NCBI GenBank assembly: GCA_021604765.1
Contig: BQJP01000005.1
Coordinates: forward strand, 1-64,000
DNA length: 64,000 bases
Origin: Thermodesulfobacteriota bacterium
Lineage (GTDB): Bacteria; Desulfobacterota_D; UBA1144; Nemesobacterales; UBA2774
Reading direction: 5' to 3'
Shown: positions 57,408 to 64,000 of the stretch, piece after piece
How positions within the stretch are numbered: the first letter of the stretch is position 1
How the letters are laid out: every line of letters begins with the position of its first letter
Translations under genes and position numbers: made by a program
Notes under the pieces: generated by a model
What the model saw: only the letters and a program-made list of their open reading frames with translations
What the model was told of the DNA's origin: nothing
Databases searched by the model: none

Positions 57408-59303
57408 GTGAACAAATTGAAGAATCCATTTAGAAACTTGCTAATTATATTTAACCTGGCAATTGTTGCGGGTTTCATATGTGGTTTTGCCAAATCAATA
57501 ATCAATATTTCTACCAATAAATATATTGATTATAAAATGTACAACCTTATTCTCTTTGATTTAGCCTCGACGATAACTAAATTTCTCATTTTCTTCCTAA
57601 TTGGTTCAATCATAATGCTTATATTAGTAAAATTATCTAAATGGATAGCTAGAATTTTGAATTTAAGCGCTTTAGGCGTTCACAGAAATCCCATAGCATT
57701 AAGCCTCGGCATTCTAATTATATTGTTTTTGATATTAGGGTCTTATGCATATTATTCGGACATAGTAATTTTTCTTAAGTCCAGTTCTTTAACAACTTGG
57801 CTTGGCAGCTTAAGCAAGTCGCCAGAAAATACTCATTACATTTTTAGCATTACAATTTTTCTCATACTATTGTTTTTTGTTTCAACTATCTCTTATTCAA
57901 TATGGCATAAGTCTATAGAGAAATTCTTTGATAGTCTTGAAAACAAGATCAATACTAAAAGCATAAAGATTCTAGGTTTAACCTTAGTCAGCATAGTAAT
58001 ATTATTTAACCTAGCAGTATTTGGCTATAAGAACTTTAACACTCCTGAAGGACCTAATGTAGTTTTAATTACAATTGATACTTTAAGGGCTGACCATCTT
58101 GGGTCTTACGGATATAAAAGAAACACATCTCCAAACATTGATAAACTGGCAAACGATGGAGTTCTCTTTGAAAATGCTGTTTCTCAAGCACCTTGGACTT
58201 TCCCTTCCATGGCATCAATGTATACATCTTTATACCCCTCAGAGGTTAGGGCAAAACATATTACCTCCAGTATCAATAACAAATTCTTAACCTTATCTGA
58301 ATACATGAAAAACAATTTTTATAATACCATCGCTGTTGTGTCGCATATTGTTGTCAGCAAGATGTATGGATTCTCGCAAGGATTTGATACTTTTAATCAA
58401 AAACACATTGCAGAAGTGGATGAAATATCATCCGAAATAATAACTCAGCAAGCAGTGGAATATATATCCAAGAATAAAGATGAGAAATTTTTTCTCTGGG
58501 TACATTATTTTGATCCACATCAAAACTATAGAAACCATACGGAATACGACTATAGCGATGGATATGACGGACCACTCCCTGCGAACTTAGAAAATGAAAA
58601 ACTAAACAAAATGAACTCTTCTCTCAAAGAGAGAGACATTGAGTATGTTAAAAGCATTTATGATGAAGAAATCGCTTATACAGATAAACATATTGGAAGA
58701 CTACTTGATTCAATAGATAAATTTGGACTAGGGAATGATACGATTATCGTATTAACATCAGATCATGGTGAAGAATTTATGGAAAGAGGCCGTATTGGTC
58801 ATGGAACTAGCTTACACAGGGAACTCACGCATGTCCCACTGATAATTTATAATCCATTGAATAATAGTATGAGTGGAAAAAGGGTAAGCAAACATGTAGA
58901 GATAAGAAATATAGCAAAAACTATCTTAGAACTCTCAAATATGAATGAGAACATATTCCAAGGAGTTAACTTGCTAGATCACGAAAAACTAAATCTGGAT
59001 CATATCGTAATTTCTGAGAATTATGGATTCCAGGAGGGGCCTCGATCAGAAGCAATAATTTATCAGAATTGGAAATTAATCAACAATACTAGAAATCAAG
59101 CAGACGAATTATATAAAATTGATAGTGACAACAATGAAATAAACAATTTATTTACAATGAAGAAAGAAGAAGTAAATATTCAAAAAGAAAAATTGCAGTC
59201 AATTATATCAATGATTAATAATAACAATGAAGAAGATTCTGAGGAATTAGAGTTATCCAAAGAGGAGATAAAGCAACTGAAAGCACTGGGTTATATTCAG
59301 TAA
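57408..59303 (+). CDS. Sulfatase-fold membrane protein with Thr nucleophile, second copy
   Basis: 631 residues: about five membrane helices (to residue 208) and an extracytoplasmic domain with LITIDTLRADHLGSYG, SQAPWTFPSMASMYTS (Thr264), FFLWVHYFDPHQNY and TSDHGEEFMERGRIGHG. The Thr nucleophile again excludes a normal sulfatase. Start is GTG with a weak ribosome binding site. The C-terminus is LKALGYIQ. It is a paralogue of the 50658-52715 protein, with one nearly identical 33-bp DNA block. Confidence 0.8.
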   Translation: MNKLKNPFRNLLIIFNLAIVAGFICGFAKSIINISTNKYIDYKMYNLILFDLASTITKFLIFFLIGSIIMLILVKLSKWIARILNLSALGVHRNPIALSLGILIILFLILGSYAYYSDIVIFLKSSSLTTWLGSLSKSPENTHYIFSITIFLILLFFVSTISYSIWHKSIEKFFDSLENKINTKSIKILGLTLVSIVILFNLAVFGYKNFNTPEGPNVVLITIDTLRADHLGSYGYKRNTSPNIDKLANDGVLFENAVSQAPWTFPSMASMYTSLYPSEVRAKHITSSINNKFLTLSEYMKNNFYNTIAVVSHIVVSKMYGFSQGFDTFNQKHIAEVDEISSEIITQQAVEYISKNKDEKFFLWVHYFDPHQNYRNHTEYDYSDGYDGPLPANLENEKLNKMNSSLKERDIEYVKSIYDEEIAYTDKHIGRLLDSIDKFGLGNDTIIVLTSDHGEEFMERGRIGHGTSLHRELTHVPLIIYNPLNNSMSGKRVSKHVEIRNIAKTILELSNMNENIFQGVNLLDHEKLNLDHIVISENYGFQEGPRSEAIIYQNWKLINNTRNQADELYKIDSDNNEINNLFTMKKEEVNIQKEKLQSIISMINNNNEEDSEELELSKEEIKQLKALGYIQ

Positions 59304-59357
59304 ACAATAGACGATGTAAAGTTTGAGGATAATATTTGTTCTAATGTATTATAAACT

Positions 59358-60182
59358 ATGACATATATAAATTTGGTCTTAAACAATATCTTTAATTTAA
59401 TTGTAAGTCCTTTCAAAAATATTAGTCCTATTTGGTCTCTGATATTCTTCTCATTATTGGTGGCTATATTAATGCTGTTGATTTTCAGATCCACCTCCAA
59501 CCAAACAAAAATCAAGGAAACTAAAAGCAAAATAAGAGCATATATATATGAACTTAGTCTCTTCAAAGACGAGCTAGGAATTGTATTGTCAGCACAAAAG
59601 AACGTATTATTTCAGAACCTAAAGTATATGAAGTACGCACTTAAACCAATGATCTTCATGATAATTCCCCTAGCTCTTATATTAATTCAACTTGATAGCT
59701 TATACGGACATAAGCCGTTAGATCCTAAAGAATCAACTATTGTATCTCTGAAATTATCTGAGGACAGCAAAATACCTGATAGAATATCAATCAAATCAGA
59801 TGGCGGGCTAAGCATAGAGACCCCACCTCTTAGAATCCCCAAGGATAATCAAGTAGATTGGAGAATAAAGGCTCAGGAACTTGGTGAACATAATTTAATC
59901 TTTAATGTTCAAGATCAAGAATATCAAAAAATGGTTATTGTTGGAGATCAAGGAATAATCCGAATAACGCCTACCGTGTCAACTCCAAACTTTTGGAATA
60001 ATTTGCTCAATCCAGGGCAAAAACCTCTGGCAAAGGGAGGTTTAGTTAAGGAGATTCATGTTGACTATAAGAGAAATTCTATTGGAGTATTTAAATGGAG
60101 ATTAGATTGGCTGGTTATTCTATTTGTGTTATCTATAGTATTTGCATTCAGCATGAAGGGACTATTTAAGGTCGAGATATAA
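59358..60182 (+). CDS. Oxa1/EMC3-like membrane protein with periplasmic beta domain
   Basis: 274 residues. Helix 1 (about 24-43) is followed by a charged helical hairpin (TSNQTKIKETKSKIRAY, then YELSLFKDELG), helix 2 (about 98-117), a 130-residue beta-rich domain and helix 3 (about 251-270). Helix-coiled-coil-helix-helix order and the TSNQ..IK..K segment resemble the DUF106/EMC3 branch of the Oxa1 membrane-insertase superfamily. That assignment is by pattern only. It is the last gene of the phosphatase-superfamily cluster, 54 bp after the last enzyme. Confidence 0.55.
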   Translation: MTYINLVLNNIFNLIVSPFKNISPIWSLIFFSLLVAILMLLIFRSTSNQTKIKETKSKIRAYIYELSLFKDELGIVLSAQKNVLFQNLKYMKYALKPMIFMIIPLALILIQLDSLYGHKPLDPKESTIVSLKLSEDSKIPDRISIKSDGGLSIETPPLRIPKDNQVDWRIKAQELGEHNLIFNVQDQEYQKMVIVGDQGIIRITPTVSTPNFWNNLLNPGQKPLAKGGLVKEIHVDYKRNSIGVFKWRLDWLVILFVLSIVFAFSMKGLFKVEI

Positions 60183-60214
60183 TTTAGTATGCGCTAGTGC
60201 AAAAAAGCCAAAAA

Positions 60215-62149
60215 TTATGAAACTAAGTTAAGTGTTATACCTCTTTTTTCTAGATTTGCAGCAACAACTTTAATCTTAAGCTTCTGTCCTATATCAAACC
60301 ATCTGTTTCTCCAGTTTGGAATACTGTCTTTAGGGATGAGCCCTTCAACAAACATCTCTTTAATTTCAACAAACATACCAAAAGGCATTACGCTTATTAC
60401 TATCCCATCAAATTCTTCCCCGATATAAGGCTTCATTAACTCTGTTCTTTCAATACTCATAGCCTCTCTTTCTACTACATTAGCTAGCCTTTCTCTTTTT
60501 GAAGAATGCTCTGCAATCCACTCCACGGTTTTTTCATCATATGGAGGAGATTTTTTCAAGAACAAAGAGTTTAGAATTCTGTGTACTATCAAATCAGGGT
60601 AACGCCTTATAGGAGAGGTGAAATGAGTATAATGAATAAGGGCAAGACCAAAATGCTCTTCATCCAGGGCTGAATAATAAGCTCTATTTAGAGACCGAAG
60701 TATCAACATATTAACAGGTACTTCATCATTTTTTCCTTTTGATTGGTCAATAATCCTCTGAAGATCAAACGTATCAATATCTTCACTTGCTGATAGCATG
60801 TAACCCAATTTTTTAAGCCCTTCTTTAAGTTTTACTAATGAGTCAGCATCAGGTGTTTCATGAATTCGATATAAGGTAGGTACTTTAGATTCACATAAAT
60901 GTGATGCTACGGCTACATTCGCCGCAATCATGAATTCCTCAATCATCTCATGAGCGAAGTTTCGCTTTGATTTAATAACATCCACTACTCTTCCTAGCTC
61001 ATCTCTTACGAGATTTGGCTCAGGTATGTCAAAATCTAATTTTCCACTTTTTATTCTAAGCTTTCTAATTTTTTCATAGAGCTCTTTCATATTTTTCAGT
61101 ACTGGAATAATATCTTTTAGCTCTTTAGCAATGCGTCCTTTTTTAGAAAGATCCTCAACTACTTGAGTATAAGTGAGACGGGCAGAACTATTAATCACAC
61201 TATTGTATATCTTAACTCCCACCATCTCTCCTTTAGAGTTAAAATCCATTTCAGCGGTTTTAGTAAGGCGGTCTTGATTAGGGACAAGACTGCATAGATT
61301 GTTTGATAACTTCTCAGGCAGCATTGGAATAACTCTATCAGGGAGATAAACACTTGTCCCTCGACTTAACGCTTCATTATCAATCGCGCTACCCATTGTT
61401 ACATAATATGAGACATCTGCAATACAAACCCAGAGTTTATAACCGCTTTTGTTTTTTTGTATACCAACAGCATCATCAAAATCTTTCGCATCTTCGCCGT
61501 CTATCGTAAAAATTGTCCTACTTCGCAAATCTACTCTTCTTTTAATTTCTGAGCTAGGAATAGTCTCATTAACTTTATCTAATTCTAAGTTAATGTTGCT
61601 CGAGAACTCCTCTGTTAGATCGTATTCAACCAAGAGGCCTTTTTTCTCTGTATCAAGATCACCAGCTTTACCTAGAACATCAATTACTCGTCCTCTCAAT
61701 CGTCCGGTTCTAGAAATTTTGTTTTGCAGTTCTGCAACTACTAGAGAGTTATTTCTAAGTTTCTTAATATCAGATGGTTGTAGAAGTATGTGAGGAATTA
61801 ATCCATCTCGAGGTATGACCTTCCCAGTTTTCCCGGTTCTAACGAACTGCCCAATTACGCGGCCGTCTTTTACAACACCTTTGAGCTTAGGACTCGAAGT
61901 CGCTGTTTCAGGTCTCATTTTATCCTTAGATGTTGTTGGTTTAGAATCTTTATATCCTGCAACTTCATATTTTCCACCCTCAACTCTGGATAGTTTGCCA
62001 TGAGAGATCATCTTTCTGAGGATTTTTTTTAATATGGGTCGTTCTTCTTTTGTCATACCGAGTCGCCTTGAAATCTCTTTAGATCTCATAGGACGACCTT
62101 TCGAACTCTTTAATAATTTTATAATTTCTTTAGGTTTGGGGATGCTCAT
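60215..62149 (-). CDS. rnr: Ribonuclease R
   Basis: 644-residue 3'-5' exoribonuclease. An N-terminal winged-helix (ISRRLGMTKEERPILKKILR), cold-shock domains, the RNB catalytic domain with TIDGEDAKDFDDAVGI (metal-binding Asp cluster) and HYTHFTSPIRRYPDLIVHRI, and a C-terminal S1 domain ending in GITLNLVS. It degrades structured RNA. The length is somewhat short because the Lys-rich C-terminal tail of E. coli RNase R is missing. Confidence 0.94.
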   Translation of the reverse strand: MSIPKPKEIIKLLKSSKGRPMRSKEISRRLGMTKEERPILKKILRKMISHGKLSRVEGGKYEVAGYKDSKPTTSKDKMRPETATSSPKLKGVVKDGRVIGQFVRTGKTGKVIPRDGLIPHILLQPSDIKKLRNNSLVVAELQNKISRTGRLRGRVIDVLGKAGDLDTEKKGLLVEYDLTEEFSSNINLELDKVNETIPSSEIKRRVDLRSRTIFTIDGEDAKDFDDAVGIQKNKSGYKLWVCIADVSYYVTMGSAIDNEALSRGTSVYLPDRVIPMLPEKLSNNLCSLVPNQDRLTKTAEMDFNSKGEMVGVKIYNSVINSSARLTYTQVVEDLSKKGRIAKELKDIIPVLKNMKELYEKIRKLRIKSGKLDFDIPEPNLVRDELGRVVDVIKSKRNFAHEMIEEFMIAANVAVASHLCESKVPTLYRIHETPDADSLVKLKEGLKKLGYMLSASEDIDTFDLQRIIDQSKGKNDEVPVNMLILRSLNRAYYSALDEEHFGLALIHYTHFTSPIRRYPDLIVHRILNSLFLKKSPPYDEKTVEWIAEHSSKRERLANVVEREAMSIERTELMKPYIGEEFDGIVISVMPFGMFVEIKEMFVEGLIPKDSIPNWRNRWFDIGQKLKIKVVAANLEKRGITLNLVS

Positions 62150-62388
62150 TAATTATCACAGAAGAAAAAACCGCCATAAGGGATAAGTTGCAAAAATAGG
62201 CAATGCAAACAAAAATTATGAATTATGAAGTTTACATTGATTAGACCTGAAGTTCAATCGACTGAGATATTAAGAAAATTCCCTGCCAATGGGTATTTTG
62301 ATTACAAAATTTGAATCTTGACTGTAATTCAGATAGAATTCCTTTGCCTAACGAACAGTAGGTTTAACTACCAGGAGGAAAGATCTAA

Positions 62389-62580
62389 GTGTTAAAGAAA
62401 AACATACCGGGCGCTATATTTATTTGCCTCATACTTTTTACTTTTGTGGGTATTGGTTTTTATCTGGGTATTTCATTAGACTGGGCTCAGTATTTTAAAT
62501 ACCTTGCAGTAGTTGCTATAATTGCTGTAATAATTTCAGCTATTATCAACACAGTGCCTTCAGGTAGCTCTAAAAAGTAA
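62389..62580 (+). CDS. Small two-helix membrane protein
   Basis: 63 residues with two hydrophobic helices (about 7-28 and 35-55) and a positively charged start and end (LKKN, SSKK). Start is GTG with AGGAGG about ten bases upstream, a strong ribosome binding site for so small a gene. No family is recognised. It is divergent from rnr and convergent with the Cys-rich protein gene. Confidence 0.65.
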   Translation: MLKKNIPGAIFICLILFTFVGIGFYLGISLDWAQYFKYLAVVAIIAVIISAIINTVPSGSSKK

Positions 62581-62600
62581 AAGTGTCCTCCGCGGATATC

Positions 62601-63239
62601 TTAAGGCATTATGATTAACTTACTTTCAGCTTGAGCCGGGGCTTCCTCTTCAGGATGATACCTCATTAGATGAACTAGATAGCTCTTAGGATTTACATCA
62701 TTTTCCATATAAAAAGTAGCTTCATCTAAAAATTCTTTTACTACTTTAATACCGAAATCGAGACTAATTCTATTGGCTCCCAGTTCCGCATTGTCTTTAT
62801 ACTCATTTACTATGTTCAGAGTATGATTTGAAATTTCATCGGCATAGTTGTTACCGCTTTGATGCTGATACAACAGACCTTTTTTCTCTGTCTCTAGAGT
62901 TTTCATAGCTAAATCTAATCCTGTAACCAGATCTTTGTTTGTTAAATTTTTATCAGCTCTGAATATAGATACAAAACCTTTCTCCAGGTGTGCAAAGAGC
63001 TCAGGATTATGTTTATATAACTCTGTCTTCCTCACATAGCTTCCAGCCCCTTTTTTCTTGATCCTCTGTTGCATCATCTTTTGCTGATGCTGCTTTAAAC
63101 CTTCTACGTAATACTGACAATCAAGTGGGCAGTTAATCTCAACCCCCCTCTTCTCTCCACAGCATACTGGGCAGATCGAGGTTCTCTTAGCCGGACAATA
63201 TCTCTTAGGTTTCCTTTTATCACAGAGAACACACTTCAT
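62601..63239 (-). CDS. Cys-rich N-terminal zinc-binding hypothetical protein
   Basis: 212 residues. The first 45 hold many cysteines (CVLCDKRKPKRYC, CPVCCGEKRGVEINC, CPLDCQYY), suggesting one or two zinc sites; the rest is mainly helical and charged, with a Lys/Gln-rich turn (QHQQKMMQQRIKKKG). I do not recognise a named family or catalytic site. Binding of nucleic acid or protein is possible but not shown. Confidence 0.7.
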   Translation of the reverse strand: MKCVLCDKRKPKRYCPAKRTSICPVCCGEKRGVEINCPLDCQYYVEGLKQHQQKMMQQRIKKKGAGSYVRKTELYKHNPELFAHLEKGFVSIFRADKNLTNKDLVTGLDLAMKTLETEKKGLLYQHQSGNNYADEISNHTLNIVNEYKDNAELGANRISLDFGIKVVKEFLDEATFYMENDVNPKSYLVHLMRYHPEEEAPAQAESKLIIMP

Positions 63240-63390
63240 AATTACAAACCTACTCCTAATTTAGTATATTTGATCAATTTTAATTCAAAGAACTTAGGAT
63301 ATCATTCTCTAAATTTTCATCAAGGCCCGCTTCTTATAAATAGAAGTAAAGATTTAGAAATTAACTCGAATAAAGCAAGTAAGGTGAAAA

Positions 63391-64000
63391 TTAAGGCTTT
63401 CTCAAAGCAAGCCCAGTTGCCACAAGCATTTTTGGAGATATATCTTCTATATATTCAGGGTCAAAGACTTCTTCACTGTATTTGATATTTCTAAAAGGAT
63501 TTAGAATACCAACGTATGATTTAGTAATTTCCGAGATAGTATCTTTTAATCCCGGCATACTTGCTGTCCCCCCTCCAATCATTATTCTCTTTATATTCTC
63601 ACCGTGATAGACGTTTGAAAAGTAATCAAGGGTTTGTTTTATCTCATTTGATATAGAATTCATAAAATTATCCGCAATTAGTGTAATCCCGGGATCAGTC
63701 AGCCCTACTCTTTGATTATGCTTAACTTCTTCTGCTTCTTCGTAGGTCAGATTCAGCTCCTGCATAATCAAATCGGTATAGCGACTTCCACCTATTTGTA
63801 AATCCCTGGCAAATACAGATTCCCCGCCATCAACTATCAGTATATTAGTAACAGATGCGCCTATATTAACCAAAGCTAAAAGTCCGTCTGATTCGGGATA
63901 ATTTACCTCATATATACTTTCTAAAGAAAACACATCAAGATCAATAACCACAGGATTTAATCCCACATTTGTAATTATTGACAGATACTCCTTAGTCACA
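63391..64000 (-). CDS. pilM: Type IV pilus assembly protein PilM, C-terminal part
   Basis: Truncated by the window edge; about 203 residues of the C-terminal half are present and the GTG at 63999 is an internal Val codon, not a start. The actin-like fold is recognisable: VVIDLDVFSLESIYE, LALVNIGASVTNILIVDGGE, FARDLQIGG and IMIGGGTASMPGLKDTI. PilM binds the PilN tail in the inner-membrane platform of type IV pili. No other pil gene is in the window. Confidence 0.9.
   Translation of the reverse strand, partial: VTKEYLSIITNVGLNPVVIDLDVFSLESIYEVNYPESDGLLALVNIGASVTNILIVDGGESVFARDLQIGGSRYTDLIMQELNLTYEEAEEVKHNQRVGLTDPGITLIADNFMNSISNEIKQTLDYFSNVYHGENIKRIMIGGGTASMPGLKDTISEITKSYVGILNPFRNIKYSEEVFDPEYIEDISPKMLVATGLALRKP

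Overview
The window is an AT-rich (by eye about 38-40 % GC), gene-dense stretch of chromosome from a Gram-negative bacterium. Lipoproteins, heptose phosphatase, MltG/MtgA peptidoglycan enzymes, PilM and periplasmic cytochromes point to two membranes. A complete alternative complex III (ACIII) operon, a cytochrome P450, a MenB/BamA-like hydratase, a GldC-like protein and a C-terminal sorting-signal protein suggest an uncultured or little-studied aerobic lineage. I cannot name the phylum from the sequence alone. No insertion sequences, prophage, CRISPR array or rRNA genes were seen.

Layout. 0-10.3 kb: a methionine/sulfur operon (CoA-binding protein, metY, metX, patatin) read leftwards, then P450, a membrane-anchored cytochrome c, an SDR, a candidate structured small RNA with its own promoter and terminator, and a leftward group with AlkD, a GNAT acetyltransferase, a membrane protein and Tam. 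10.4-16.5 kb: crcB, an RpiB-like protein, asd, a PH/zinc-ribbon protein, dapA and rnhB, then a cyclophilin lipoprotein and a luciferase-like oxidoreductase. 16.5-25.4 kb: GldC-like protein, enoyl-CoA hydratase family protein and the ACIII operon actABCDEF, ending in an overlapping 47-codon membrane-protein gene. 25.4-32.7 kb: bioD, two peroxiredoxins, a MIP18-family protein, copA with a cupredoxin, a ribbon-helix-helix protein and gmhB. 32.7-47 kb: an amino-acid symporter, a MoxR-type AAA+ gene and a VWA gene joined by a dnaX-like slippery site, mltG, proB, tRNA-Gly, GST, thioesterase, gyrA, mtgA, an SDR, a JAMM-DinG helicase fusion and tRNA-Ser.

47.2-60.2 kb is the most unusual part. It is a rightward cluster holding a secreted S8-type peptidase, five alkaline-phosphatase-superfamily proteins with different cellular anchors (cytosolic, multi-TM, two-TM, lipoprotein, multi-TM), a 66-residue protein and an Oxa1/EMC3-like membrane protein. 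Two of the enzymes, the 66-residue protein and a gene remnant all end in the same L-K-x-L-x-Y-I-Q/E tail. I infer one cell-envelope system of unknown substrate. 60.2-64 kb: RNase R, a small membrane protein, a Cys-rich protein and the 3' part of pilM, cut by the window edge.

The ACIII operon would take electrons from menaquinol to periplasmic cytochromes; no terminal oxidase genes are adjacent. The MoxR/VWA pair resembles chelatase AAA+/VWA subunits and may be made partly as one fused protein by -1 frameshifting.
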